The notes under the pieces: generated by a model | The model's input: the letters and a program-made list of their open reading frames with translations, nothing else | What the model was told of the DNA's origin: nothing | Databases searched by the model: none | Source: Falsochrobactrum ovis | GTDB lineage: Bacteria > Pseudomonadota > Alphaproteobacteria > Rhizobiales > Rhizobiaceae | Length of the DNA stretch: 64,000 nt | Assembly (NCBI RefSeq): GCF_003259955.1 | Contig: NZ_QLMK01000001.1 | Coordinates: 62,001-126,000 of the forward strand | Reading direction: 5' to 3' | Shown here: positions 49,046 to 59,318 of the stretch, piece after piece | Position numbering within the stretch: the first letter of the stretch is position 1 | Layout of the letters: each line of letters begins with the position of its first letter | Program-made: the position numbers and the translations under genes

Positions 49046-49081
49046 AACAAACGGCGCATGGACCACATGCGCCGTTTGTTT
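49045..49081. terminator. Bidirectional Rho-independent terminator
   Basis: Perfect 16-bp stem, AAACAAACGGCGCATG (49045-49060) with CATGCGCCGTTTGTTT (49066-49081), five-base loop. T-rich on either exit. Lies between the convergent queuosine transporter and cobT, overlapping the transporter's TAA. Confidence 0.9.
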
Positions 49082-49111
49082 CATGAATTTTATCAAATCG
49101 CCTAGCGAGCT

Positions 49112-49166
49112 CTGCGTCCCTCAAGCCCCCTAGGCCCCCCTGCGCCCCCCAAGCCCCCTGCGTCCC
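49112..49166. repeat. G-rich imperfect repeat covering the cobT stop codon
   Basis: Plus-strand CTGCGTCCCTCAAGCCCCC (49112-49130) and CTGCGCCCCCCAAGCCCCC (49140-49158) differ at two positions; a partial third copy CTGCGTCCC is at 49158-49166. The cobT TAG (49130-49132) lies between copies 1 and 2. The coding strand has several G-runs, with quadruplex potential. Confidence 0.7.
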
Positions 49167-51043
49167 GATGCTTCCTGCTGGTCTTCAAACAGCGAAGCCA
49201 ATTGCTCGGTCATTGCTCCGGCCAATTCTTCGGCATCTACAATTGTCACCGCACGGCGATAGTAACGGGTCACATCGTGACCAATACCGATCGCAATGAG
49301 TTCCACTGGCGAGCGAGTTTCGATCTCCTCAATGACTGCACGTAAATGCCGCTCCAGATAATTGCCTGGATTAACCGACAGGGTAGAATCATCGACCGGC
49401 GCGCCATCGGAGATCATCATCAAGATTTTGCGCTGCTCAGGCCGCGCCAATAGGCGCTGATGCGCCCAAATAAGCGCCTCACCGTCGATATTCTCTTTCA
49501 GCAGCCCTTCGCGCATCATCAAGCCAAGATTGCGCCGTGCGCGCCTCCAAGGCGCGTCTGCGCTCTTATAGATGATATGACGCAGATCATTCAAACGACC
49601 CGGATTGGCTGGCTTGCCACCACCAAGCCACGCTTCACGCGCCTGGCCACCCTTCCAAGCTTTCGTGGTAAAGCCAAGAATCTCTACTTTCACGCCACAA
49701 CGTTCCAGCGTGCGTGCTAATATATCAGCACAAGTCGCAGCCACTGTAATCGGACGACCACGCATTGAGCCTGAATTATCAAGCACCAATGTCACCACCG
49801 TATCGCGGAAATCCGTGTCTCGCTCCATTTTATAGGAAAGCGGCTGCGTAGGATCGATAATCACACGCATCAGCCGTGCGGTATCGAGATATCCCTCTTC
49901 CAGATCAAAATCCCAAGAGCGATTTTGCTGCGCCATTAGACGGCGCTGCAAGCGATTTGCAAGCCGCCCCACAACGCCTTGCAAATTGGCCAGCTGCTTG
50001 TCGAGAAATCCGCGCAGACGCTCAAGCTCTGCCTCGTCACAAAGATCGGTTGCCTCGACTTCCTCGTCAAACTCGCGGGTGAAAACCTTATAATCAACCT
50101 GCTCGGCAAAATTTGCAAAAGGTTGATTAGCGCGCCGCGTATCTCCGGGTGTTTCCGCGTCGATATCTTCGCTATCATCCATATCGTCCGAAGTCGCATC
50201 AGAGGCTTCCATTTCGCCCTGCTCGCCTTCGTCACTGGATTCATCCGATTCATCACTCTGCGCCGAATCAGACCCTTCCTGGCTCTCGTCGCCGCCCTCT
50301 TCATTCTCGTCTTGATCGGGCGATTGTTCCTCATTTTGCTGCTCGTCTTCGTCTTGCTCGTCAGACGAAAACTCTTCTGCCATATCCATGGCCGCCAGCA
50401 TATCGCGCACAATCCGAGCAAAAGCCTGCTGGTCTTGCAGATTTTCATTCAGCCGCGCTAGCTCAGCGCCAGCCTTCTGTTCAATCCAATCTCGCCATAG
50501 ATCAAGCACAGGCCCCGCTTCCGCAGGAGCCTTGCGACCGGTCAGCTTCTCACGCAGCAATAATGAAACCGCTTCTTCCAGCGGCGCATCTTCGCGCTCC
50601 GTTACCGTCGCAAAATTGGTGCGCGAATATTTATCCGCCAGCATAACCGCGAGATTATCGGCCACCCCCACCATTGCTTTGGCGCCAATCGCCTCCACGC
50701 GCGCCTGCTCCACCGCATCAAAAATTGCGCGCGCCTGCTTGCCCTCTGGAGCAAAGCTTGCATGAATACGCGCATTGTGCTGCGCTTTGCGCAAAGCCAT
50801 GGAATCCCCAAGCCCCCGCGTAACCGCAAGGTCATGTGGGTTTGGGCGCTTAGGAATATCAGGAAGTCGGGCGCGATTGGCGGTTAAAGCAGGGCGATCA
50901 TTGCTGAACGCCACTTCCAGCTCATTATCGCCGGAAATGGCCCGCATACAGGCCGTCATTGCGCGCTTAAACGGCTCCGCATCCACCGGACCCGCTTTGC
51001 GTTCACGCGAATTATCGCCCATTCCTGACATTTGGCCTGACAT
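49130..51043 (-). CDS. cobT: Cobaltochelatase subunit CobT
   Basis: Large AAA-associated subunit of aerobic cobaltochelatase CobNST, which inserts Co(II) into hydrogenobyrinic acid a,c-diamide. 637 residues. N-terminal helical part, a long acidic linker (about 225-290, mostly Glu/Asp/Ser), then a C-terminal von Willebrand A domain with MIDAS motif [11 protein letters not shown] near 410. The final residues [11 protein letters not shown] repeat because the 3' end is a G-rich tandem repeat. cobN is not in the window. Confidence 0.95.
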   Translation of the reverse strand: MSGQMSGMGDNSRERKAGPVDAEPFKRAMTACMRAISGDNELEVAFSNDRPALTANRARLPDIPKRPNPHDLAVTRGLGDSMALRKAQHNARIHASFAPEGKQARAIFDAVEQARVEAIGAKAMVGVADNLAVMLADKYSRTNFATVTEREDAPLEEAVSLLLREKLTGRKAPAEAGPVLDLWRDWIEQKAGAELARLNENLQDQQAFARIVRDMLAAMDMAEEFSSDEQDEDEQQNEEQSPDQDENEEGGDESQEGSDSAQSDESDESSDEGEQGEMEASDATSDDMDDSEDIDAETPGDTRRANQPFANFAEQVDYKVFTREFDEEVEATDLCDEAELERLRGFLDKQLANLQGVVGRLANRLQRRLMAQQNRSWDFDLEEGYLDTARLMRVIIDPTQPLSYKMERDTDFRDTVVTLVLDNSGSMRGRPITVAATCADILARTLERCGVKVEILGFTTKAWKGGQAREAWLGGGKPANPGRLNDLRHIIYKSADAPWRRARRNLGLMMREGLLKENIDGEALIWAHQRLLARPEQRKILMMISDGAPVDDSTLSVNPGNYLERHLRAVIEEIETRSPVELIAIGIGHDVTRYYRRAVTIVDAEELAGAMTEQLASLFEDQQEASGRRGLGGRRGA

Positions 51044-51098
51044 GCCTATCCAGACTCCTCATCCATCTGCCGCCGGAAACCTCCAGCGCCATATCCCA

Positions 51099-52124
<1,026 letters not shown>

Positions 52125-52278
52125 TCACATTCCAACTGGAGCAAATCGCCGGCGAACCAGACTGACGCCCCAACTATAATAACTTGCGGGCATCCGTACT
52201 TACCTCCGCATAGATGCGGCAGAAGAATGTCCGTTGGCAGATGGGCCATTGGCCCACTGCATCCAGCTCAAAAAGGCT

Positions 52279-52914
52279 TTAGCAAAAACCTGCCTGTTTG
52301 AGCAATTGATAAGCCTGAATCACATCACGGAAACGATCTTCCGAACCACGATCACCACCATTGGCATCGGGATGATGTTGCTTCACAAGTTCTTTATAGC
52401 GCGCCTTAATCTTATCGCTACTGGAATTTGCATCTAAGCCAAGAGTTGCCAGAGCCTTTAGCTCCAATGCTCGTGGTTTACGATGCGGCGTCTTGGCGGA
52501 TGCGCTCATCTTGGCTTCGTTCACAATATTGAACGGATCACGCATCCTGTTGTGATAGGCCGCAGAGCCCGAACGGCGCTGCGCAATATCCGGCGATGTC
52601 CGTGCGCGGGCACTAGCGCTGGCATTGGCGCCTGTCGTCCATGTCGGTCGATTACCGGTAATGGCTTCCTTTTGAAACTTGGCGACTTCGCTATCGGACA
52701 GGCCAGAGAAATAATTGAAACTCTTATTATATTCCCGGACGTGATTGATACAAAAGCGAAAATACTCGCCCTCACGCATACGCCCTACCGGTGCGCGATG
52801 CGTGCCCGGCTTATTGCAGCCATCCCACTGGCAGCAGGGTGCGTTTGATTTCGCCTCGGCCGATTTTTTTGGGCGGATGCGAATGCTATCGAAAAATTTT
52901 GAGCTCGTTGTCAT
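52279..52914 (-). CDS. J-domain protein with N-terminal cysteine cluster
   Basis: 211-residue protein. C-terminal J domain (about 150-205): LGLDANSSSDKIKARYKELV then QHHPDANGGD with the HPD tripeptide, which stimulates Hsp70 ATPase. N-terminal cysteines CCQWDGCNKPGTH and FCINHVREYN at about 27-60 could make a small zinc finger (Cys-Cys-x4-Cys ... Cys-x2-His). Widely kept in Hyphomicrobiales next to cobST or bolA; partner unknown. Upstream of cobS by about 190 bases, same strand. Confidence 0.82.
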   Translation of the reverse strand: MTTSSKFFDSIRIRPKKSAEAKSNAPCCQWDGCNKPGTHRAPVGRMREGEYFRFCINHVREYNKSFNYFSGLSDSEVAKFQKEAITGNRPTWTTGANASASARARTSPDIAQRRSGSAAYHNRMRDPFNIVNEAKMSASAKTPHRKPRALELKALATLGLDANSSSDKIKARYKELVKQHHPDANGGDRGSEDRFRDVIQAYQLLKQAGFC

Positions 52915-53099
52915 CGAATCGAATTATGCGGATTAAGAGTCACTAAACAAGAATTGACATTTCGTCCCGACCAATTTGGTCTTTCATTTAGGGCGAAATT
53001 TGCTGCTAACTGCGAGTCCTGTGCGGATTTGCCCCACCAAATGCCGCCGAGGCGACGTCTATATGAAGCACAGCGTCTATATGGGGAGAACTGGCCCAA

Positions 53100-53414
53100 A
53101 TGTCCATTCCTATTAACAAACAATCTGTGATCGAGCAAAAACTCAAAGCGGCTTTTTCTCCGCAACGTCTTGAAATCATAAATGAAAGTCATCACCATGC
53201 GGGTCATCACCATCCCGACAGTGATCACCATGATAGCTTTGATGGAACCGGAGAAACCCATTTTCGCGTGCGCATGGTCGCCGAAAGCTTTGCCGGAATG
53301 AATCGCGTGGCGCGCCATCGTGCCGTCAATGAAGTGCTAAAAGCAGAGTTGGATGGCGGCGTTCACGCCCTAGCGTTAGAGCTTTCCGCACCCGGCGAGC
53401 CGACAAGGCGCTAG
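53100..53414 (+). CDS. BolA family protein with histidine-rich insert
   Basis: 104-residue BolA-like protein: LKAAFSPQRLEIINESHHH, a conserved ETHFRVRMVAESFAGMNRVARHRAVNEVL (helix-turn pattern with the invariant His), and VHALALEL at the end. A His-rich insert SHHHAGHHHPDSDHHDS (about residues 30-46) sits between strand 1 and the core, longer than in the typical alphaproteobacterial BolA. BolA binds glutaredoxin/Fe-S. Divergent from the J-domain gene. Confidence 0.88.
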   Translation: MSIPINKQSVIEQKLKAAFSPQRLEIINESHHHAGHHHPDSDHHDSFDGTGETHFRVRMVAESFAGMNRVARHRAVNEVLKAELDGGVHALALELSAPGEPTRR

Positions 53415-53423
53415 GAGCACAGC

Positions 53424-54737
53424 TCAAAGAGGAAGCTTTGGCCCCACACCACCCGGAATAGGCTTTCCGTCAGCATCAAGCGGCACAATACGCAAGCGCG
53501 TCAATCGGTTCTTTTCCTTGTTTAAAACCGAAAAGCGCTTGCTGTGAAATGTGAAAGCCTGTTTCACTTCCGGAATTGTCTGCGTTTCATGAATAACCAA
53601 CCCGGCAATGGTGGTTGCTTCCTCATCGGGCAGTGTCCAGCCTAGCGCACGGTTCACATCGCGAATGGGCAGCGATCCATCCACAATTACCGAGCCATCT
53701 GGCTGCCAGCGCATACCCTCTATGGCAATATCATGCTCGTCGGTGATGTCGCCGACGATTTCTTCCAAAATATCTTCGAGTGTTACTAGCCCCTGCACAT
53801 CGCCATATTCATCCACCACAATGGCAATATGCGCTTTGTGCCGCAAAAACGCGTCCAATTGGTCTTGCAAAGTGGTTGTATCGGGAACGAACCACGGTTT
53901 GCGCACCACTTTCATTATATCAATGCGGGAAAAATCATTATCGAAGTCGTAAAGCGCACGCACCAGATCCTTGGTGTGAATAATGCCGACAATATTGTCG
54001 ATATCCTCGCGCCAGACTGGCATGCGCGTATGCGGACTTGCCAGAACTTCCCGCACGATCTGATCCGCAGGTGCATCACCATTGATCGTGCGCATTCCCG
54101 TACGGTGCACCATCACATCACTAACTTCAAGCTCTTTAAGATCAAGCAATCCGCCCAGTTGATCGCGGTCCTCCTTGACCAGAGATTTATCGCGATGCAG
54201 CACTTCCACCGCGCCGCGCAGCTCTTCCTGCGCGCTGAGCATGGGCCGCCCAATGGCCAGATTGACGCCGAATAGCTTTAAGATAACGCGCACAATCCCA
54301 TTCACCAGCGCCGAAACTGGGCCCAGCACCGCCACTACCCATGAGACTGGGCGGGCAATATGCAGCGAAAAACGATCCGGGTTGGAAATTGCCCAAGACT
54401 TGGGCAGCACTTCCGCAAAAACCACCAGAATGACCGTCATTGCCAAGGTTGAATAGGCAACACCGGCATCACCAAACAAAGACAAAAATATGCTGGCCGC
54501 CAAAGAAGACGCCAAAATATTGGTGAGGTTATTGCCGATCAACAACACGCCAATCAGCCGGTCACGCCTGCCGATCAAGTTTTGTACCACTTTGGCCCGT
54601 TCATCCCCATTATGCTCATGGCTGAGCATACGGGCGCGAGATGCCGCGGTTAGCGCTGTTTCCGCACCGGAAAAAAACGCCGAAAGAGTGACGCAAAGCA
54701 GAATGATGCCACAGATAATCCAGAGTCCTAACATCAT
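53424..54737 (-). CDS. CNNM/HlyC-CorC family transporter-like protein
   Basis: 437 residues: DUF21 membrane domain (about 1-180, with LSAFFSGAETALTAASRARM at the start), two CBS domains (about 200-330, with RTGMRTINGDA... and VVDEYGDVQGLVTLEDILEEIVGDI), then a CorC_HlyC domain to the C-terminus. Family members handle Mg2+/Co2+ efflux or are linked to hemolysin; substrate unknown. Follows aroB on the same strand after about 70 bases. Start could be Met1 or Met2. Confidence 0.9.
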   Translation of the reverse strand: MMLGLWIICGIILLCVTLSAFFSGAETALTAASRARMLSHEHNGDERAKVVQNLIGRRDRLIGVLLIGNNLTNILASSLAASIFLSLFGDAGVAYSTLAMTVILVVFAEVLPKSWAISNPDRFSLHIARPVSWVVAVLGPVSALVNGIVRVILKLFGVNLAIGRPMLSAQEELRGAVEVLHRDKSLVKEDRDQLGGLLDLKELEVSDVMVHRTGMRTINGDAPADQIVREVLASPHTRMPVWREDIDNIVGIIHTKDLVRALYDFDNDFSRIDIMKVVRKPWFVPDTTTLQDQLDAFLRHKAHIAIVVDEYGDVQGLVTLEDILEEIVGDITDEHDIAIEGMRWQPDGSVIVDGSLPIRDVNRALGWTLPDEEATTIAGLVIHETQTIPEVKQAFTFHSKRFSVLNKEKNRLTRLRIVPLDADGKPIPGGVGPKLPL

Positions 54738-54805
54738 TCTCTATCCTTTCAGGCTAGTGATGCGCCGCCCGAGACGGCGCATGTCAGTAGAGTGTCAAAG
54801 CCTAT

Positions 54806-55942
54806 TTAGGCAGCAGGAAGCCGCTCCTTCAAAAATTCCAGCACGCTGGATGAAGGAACATCCTTCGCAATGAAGGACTGGCCAATGCCGCGGGTCAGAA
54901 TAAAGGTCAACGCACCCCGTTCTACTTTTTTGTCCTGCGCAATATAATCCATCAATTTTTCAGCAGAAGGCAAACCGCCCGGCACATCGGAAAGCCGGGC
55001 CGGAAGTCCGACCGCTTTCAGATGAGTTTCTACCCGCTCTGCATCCTCAATGGCGCACAGGTTCATTTTTACGGAAAATCGATGCGCAAGCGCCATGCCA
55101 ATGGCAACAGCTTCGCCGTGAACCAGACGCGTTGAATCATACCCGGTCGCTGTTTCCAGCGCATGACCGAAAGTATGGCCCAGATTGAGCAAGGCCCGGT
55201 CGCCTGATTCGCGCTCATCGCGTGCCACCACTGCGGCTTTCGAGCGGCAAGATTGAGCAATAGCCTCGGTGCGCGCCGGCCCACCTGCAAAAACATCCTG
55301 CCAGTTTTGCTCAAGCCATGCAAAAAATTCTGGCCGATCCATCAGCCCATATTTTGCCACTTCCGCATAGCCTGCACGAAACTCACGCTCTGACAATGTA
55401 TCGAGAATTTCCGTATCCGCCAGCACCAGCTGCGGCTGATAAAAAACCCCAACAAGGTTCTTGCCATGTTCGGTATTGATGCCGGTCTTGCCGCCAACCG
55501 AAGAATCCACTTGCGCCAAAAGCGAAGTCGGTATCTGGATAAAATTCATGCCGCGCCGAACGATCCCGCTGACAAATCCTGCAAGATCGCCCACAACACC
55601 CCCGCCAAAAGCCACCACCGCATCGCCCCGCTCAAGCCGCGCCGCAAGCACCGCATTGGTGACCATCTCAAGCGTCGCAAATGATTTTGACTTCTCCCCC
55701 GGCGCTACAATAATCGGTGTTGACTGAATGCCAGCGCGCTCAAACGCTGCTGTAAGCCGCTCTAAATGTGCGCTGGCGACATTCTCATCGGTCACAATAG
55801 CCACGCGAACATCTTTGAGCCGACGAGCTATTTCTTCACCCGCCCGCTCGATCAACCCTTTACCAATCAAAATATCATAGGAACGCTCACCCAATGAAAC
55901 CGGAACAGTGACAATATCGGCAGCGTTCATAGGCGCATTCAT
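54806..55942 (-). CDS. aroB: 3-dehydroquinate synthase
   Basis: Second step of the shikimate pathway: DAHP to 3-dehydroquinate, NAD and metal dependent. 378 residues. NAD-site [21 protein letters not shown], metal His in [12 protein letters not shown] and the [18 protein letters not shown] segment are present. Follows aroK by 26 bases, so aroKB is an operon as in many proteobacteria. Confidence 0.97.
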   Translation of the reverse strand: MNAPMNAADIVTVPVSLGERSYDILIGKGLIERAGEEIARRLKDVRVAIVTDENVASAHLERLTAAFERAGIQSTPIIVAPGEKSKSFATLEMVTNAVLAARLERGDAVVAFGGGVVGDLAGFVSGIVRRGMNFIQIPTSLLAQVDSSVGGKTGINTEHGKNLVGVFYQPQLVLADTEILDTLSEREFRAGYAEVAKYGLMDRPEFFAWLEQNWQDVFAGGPARTEAIAQSCRSKAAVVARDERESGDRALLNLGHTFGHALETATGYDSTRLVHGEAVAIGMALAHRFSVKMNLCAIEDAERVETHLKAVGLPARLSDVPGGLPSAEKLMDYIAQDKKVERGALTFILTRGIGQSFIAKDVPSSSVLEFLKERLPAA

Positions 55943-55968
55943 AATCTTTTCTTTCTCTTATCCAGAGC

Positions 55969-56559
55969 TCAGGCCCGTATTTTCTCCAAATGCGCTGCCA
56001 GAGCATCAATCATTTCTGCAGCGATCACTTCTTTTTTATCGTCGCGTGACATGATCTCAATATCGGCCTGCGCATAGATCGGATAGCGCCGCTCCATCAG
56101 ACTTTGCATCACGCCGCGCGGATTGTCATTTTGCAACAACGGCCGGTTTTGACGCCGTGAAACTCGCTCCATGAGCACATCCAGTTCCGCATTAAGCCAG
56201 ATAGAAATCCCAGCCCTCGCGATCGAAGAACGCGTCTCTTCATTCATATAAGCGCCGCCCCCGGTTGCCAGAACCATTGGCCCATCATCAAGAAGGCGCA
56301 AAATCACTCGCCGTTCCAGATCGCGAAACTCGTCCTCACCATAGGCTTCAAAAAGCTCCGGAACGCTCATGCGCGAAACATTTTCAATTTCTGTATCCGC
56401 ATCTCGGAAAGGCAGGCCCAGCATCGTCGCAACCTTGCGCCCGACGGTAGATTTTCCTGCTCCCATTAGCCCCACGAGAACCACCACCCTTGAACCCAAC
56501 AATTGATGGATAATAGGCGCTTTCCCATTAAGACCTGTCTGTTTTTCCGTACTGCTCAT
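55969..56559 (-). CDS. aroK: Shikimate kinase
   Basis: Phosphorylates shikimate with ATP. 196 residues with a ~20-residue polar N-terminal extension; Walker [16 protein letters not shown] near 31-45, [17 protein letters not shown] and [15 protein letters not shown] lid arginine. ATG 56559 ([13 protein letters not shown]) preferred; an in-frame extension of 42 residues upstream has no family similarity. First gene of aroK-aroB. Confidence 0.94.
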   Translation of the reverse strand: MSSTEKQTGLNGKAPIIHQLLGSRVVVLVGLMGAGKSTVGRKVATMLGLPFRDADTEIENVSRMSVPELFEAYGEDEFRDLERRVILRLLDDGPMVLATGGGAYMNEETRSSIARAGISIWLNAELDVLMERVSRRQNRPLLQNDNPRGVMQSLMERRYPIYAQADIEIMSRDDKKEVIAAEMIDALAAHLEKIRA

Positions 56560-56746
56560 AGCCCTCGTCCATTTGTGTCGTTTCCACATCAAAAAGAACG
56601 CGGCGTCAATCGCTTTAGAATGGTTTCCGCATATCAAACCGGCTTTTATGACAAAAGCCCGGCTTAATCGGGCTAAAGCGCTCAATAGCAGCTTTTACCG
56701 CTGTGACTTTTCTTGCTTTCACTTCAATAGGGCAGCATAAAGCATC

Positions 56747-56983
56747 ATGCCCACTTTGACGCGAATCTTCGGATTTCTTGCACTGATTGTCGCCATCATC
56801 TATGGCGCAATGTACGCGCTTGCGCATTTGGTAGAACCTTCTCGCCATATGATCAGACAGGAAATTCCTGCCGCAAAAATCAAACAACGCGTGATTGCTC
56901 CGCCTCGACCCATCAATTCGGATATGCTTGATAATCGCCAAGATGAGCCGGGCGAGAACAGCAATCAGGGCATAGAGGAGTAA
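56747..56983 (+). CDS. Small membrane protein upstream of xerD
   Basis: 78 residues: one transmembrane helix near 8-28 ([18 protein letters not shown]) after a short N-terminus, then a polar Pro/Arg-containing tail ([13 protein letters not shown]) ending in acidic residues. No domain recognised. Ends two bases before xerD with the xerD ribosome site GAGGAG inside its last codons, so the two are surely coupled. Similar small genes precede xerD in related genomes (recall). Confidence 0.75.
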   Translation: MPTLTRIFGFLALIVAIIYGAMYALAHLVEPSRHMIRQEIPAAKIKQRVIAPPRPINSDMLDNRQDEPGENSNQGIEE

Positions 56984-56985
56984 CA

Positions 56986-57909
56986 ATGCGCGCATCCATT
57001 GCTATTGAAAATTTCCTTGAGATGATGAGCGCAGAACGCGGAGCCGCACAAAATACGCTCGATTCCTATCGCCGTGATCTGGAAGCCTGCGCAGAACTCG
57101 TGGCAAAGCGCGGTGTCGAGCTTCCGCAAAGCTCCACTCAAGACATTCGTCAGACCCTTGATACCATGGCCGCACAGGGCTTTGCCGCAACATCACAGGC
57201 GCGCAGGCTCTCAGCACTTAAGCAATTTTTCCGCTTTCTCTATACCGAAGGCATCCGACAGGATGACCCAACCAGTGTTATTGACGCCCCCAAAAAACAA
57301 AAACCTCTGCCAAAAATTTTGAGCGTCGAAAATGTCAGCCGTCTACTTGATCGCGCCGCTCTTGAGGCCAATGAAGCGAGTGAACCGATCGAGCAAATTA
57401 AAGCACTGCGCTTGCATGCGCTTCTTGAAACCCTGTATGCAACCGGCTTGCGCGTGTCAGAACTGGTTGGCCTGCCGCGAAGCGTGGTGCGCACCGATGA
57501 TCGCTTTCTGATCGTGCGTGGCAAAGGCGCGAAAGAACGCATGGTGCCTTTGTCTCTAAAGGCACGCGAGGCGTTACAAGGCTTTCTTGCTTTGCGTGAT
57601 GAATTGCCCGGTTATGACGAAAACCCGTGGCTTTTTCCGGCTTTTTCCGAAACCGGCCATCTCGCCCGCCAGGTTTTTGCCCGCGAATTGAAGGCGCTTG
57701 CCGTCCGCTCTGGACTTTCCGCCAGCTCTGTCTCACCGCATGTGCTTCGCCATGCTTTTGCGAGCCATCTTTTGCAAAATGGGGCCGATCTGCGCACCGT
57801 GCAGCAATTGCTGGGGCATGCCGATATTTCCACCACACAAATTTATACTCATGTTTTGGAAGAAAGACTGCATAAATTGGTAAGTGAGCATCATCCGCTT
57901 GCCGATTAG
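56986..57909 (+). CDS. xerD: Site-specific tyrosine recombinase XerD
   Basis: 307 residues; N-terminal SAM-like domain (about 1-95) and C-terminal catalytic domain with Arg in [14 protein letters not shown], Lys in [40 protein letters not shown] (Tyr nucleophile). XerD because of neighbourhood (xerD-accA in Rhizobiales) and the GLPRS and HPLAD ending; partner to xerC at 23608. Acts with FtsK at dif. Confidence 0.93.
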   Translation: MRASIAIENFLEMMSAERGAAQNTLDSYRRDLEACAELVAKRGVELPQSSTQDIRQTLDTMAAQGFAATSQARRLSALKQFFRFLYTEGIRQDDPTSVIDAPKKQKPLPKILSVENVSRLLDRAALEANEASEPIEQIKALRLHALLETLYATGLRVSELVGLPRSVVRTDDRFLIVRGKGAKERMVPLSLKAREALQGFLALRDELPGYDENPWLFPAFSETGHLARQVFARELKALAVRSGLSASSVSPHVLRHAFASHLLQNGADLRTVQQLLGHADISTTQIYTHVLEERLHKLVSEHHPLAD

Positions 57910-57969
57910 CGCGCTCGCTTGTATGAGAAAGCCAGAAAAATTTGCAACTTAGCTATGAAGTAAATATGT

Positions 57970-57992
57970 AAGGCCGCAAGATAGCCTTTTTT
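57970..57992 (+). terminator. Weak terminator after xerD
   Basis: AAGGC (57970-57974) pairs with GCCTT (57984-57988), nine-base loop, followed by TTTT. Short stem, about 60 bases after the xerD stop. Confidence 0.4.
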
Positions 57993-58044
57993 GCTCGGTC
58001 AGCTTACTGGCCAATAGCTTAGAAACTCACGATAGTCAGGCCCG

Positions 58045-58998
58045 ATGTATAACTATCTCGATTTTGAAAAACCCGTCGCCGACCTCGAAGGCCAGATTCT
58101 GGAGCTAAAGAAGCTCGCTCAGGAACAAGGCAGCGTTGAGATGAGCGACGAGATCAGCCGTCTCGAGAAGCGCTCGGCCGATGCATTGAGGGATATTTAC
58201 CGCAAGCTGACCCCGTGGCAGAAAGCGCAGATCGCGCGCCATCCGGATCGTCCGCATTGTCTGGATTATATCAATCGGCTTTTTACCGAGTTCACCCCTC
58301 TGGCTGGTGATCGCCAATTTGCCAATGATGAAGCCATTCAGGGTGGTTTTGCCCGCTTCAACGGCCAGCCCGTCGCCATTCTCGGTCAGGAAAAAGGCTC
58401 GGACACAAAAACCCGCCTAAAGCATAATTTTGGCTCCGCTCGCCCTGAAGGCTATCGCAAAGCCGTGCGCATCATGGAATTGGCAGACCGTTTCCAGTTA
58501 CCGCTGATCACCTTTGTTGATACAGCCGGCGCATATCCGGGCGTAAGTGCAGAAGAACGCGGACAGGCCGAAGCCATTGCCCGCTCAACCGCTCAATGCC
58601 TAAAACTACGTGTTCCCGTGATCTCGATCATCATCGGTGAAGGCGGGTCTGGCGGCGCGATTGCGATTGCAGTGGCAAACCGCGTCTATATGCTGGAACA
58701 CTCGATTTACTCGGTGATTTCGCCTGAAGGTGCCGCGTCGATCCTCTGGCATGATTCGACCCGCGCCAAAGATGCAGCTTCAAATATGCGCATCACTGCG
58801 CAGGATCTTTTCGATCTTAAGATCATCGACGGCATCATTTCCGAGCCAGTGGGCGGCGCCCATCGTGGTAAGGAGGCAGCCATTGATGCTACGGGTGATA
58901 TCATCACCGCATCCTTACGCGCCATGAAAGATATTGACGGTGAAACGCTCAAACAGGAGCGTCGCCAGAAATTCCTTCAGATCGGCCGCAATATTTAA
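58045..58998 (+). CDS. accA: Acetyl-CoA carboxylase carboxyltransferase subunit alpha
   Basis: Half of the carboxyltransferase that makes malonyl-CoA for fatty acid synthesis. 317 residues, as usual: N-terminal LDFEKPVADLEGQILELKKL, PEGYRKAVRIMELADRF, VDTAGAYPGVSAEERGQAEAIA, GEGGSGGAIAIAVANRV, SVISPEGAASILWHD. Runs from its own leader 135 bases after xerD. Confidence 0.97.
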   Translation: MYNYLDFEKPVADLEGQILELKKLAQEQGSVEMSDEISRLEKRSADALRDIYRKLTPWQKAQIARHPDRPHCLDYINRLFTEFTPLAGDRQFANDEAIQGGFARFNGQPVAILGQEKGSDTKTRLKHNFGSARPEGYRKAVRIMELADRFQLPLITFVDTAGAYPGVSAEERGQAEAIARSTAQCLKLRVPVISIIIGEGGSGGAIAIAVANRVYMLEHSIYSVISPEGAASILWHDSTRAKDAASNMRITAQDLFDLKIIDGIISEPVGGAHRGKEAAIDATGDIITASLRAMKDIDGETLKQERRQKFLQIGRNI

Positions 58999-59026
58999 AT
59001 TCCACAAAGCATGAAATAATCATTCT

Positions 59027-59046
59027 GGCGCGCTCGACAGCGCGCC
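59027..59046 (+). terminator. Stem-loop after accA
   Basis: GGCGCGCT (59027-59034) and AGCGCGCC (59039-59046) pair perfectly around CGAC, 29 bases past the accA stop. No T-run follows; the remaining ~270 bases up to 59319 hold no gene that I can support. Confidence 0.5.
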
Positions 59047-59318
59047 GGATTGCATCCACTTGTCAATTCCGTCATATTGCGCAGCAAAGGAATTTTGGGT
59101 ATTTGAGCAAGGATTTATCAACGATAATGAAAGGTTTTGCCGATAATATCCAAGCTTCGAAAGCGCAATCGATTGACGGCACGCGTCGCCTTACATTCGA
59201 AAGTGCTTGAAAAGATAAAATGATGACATGGTAATACCATTTCATCCAGCTCAAACTCTTTGTTAGATGGTTTTTCAAAGAGGTTTGAAGGCACTACTCC
59301 AGACGGGCGTGATGCGAA

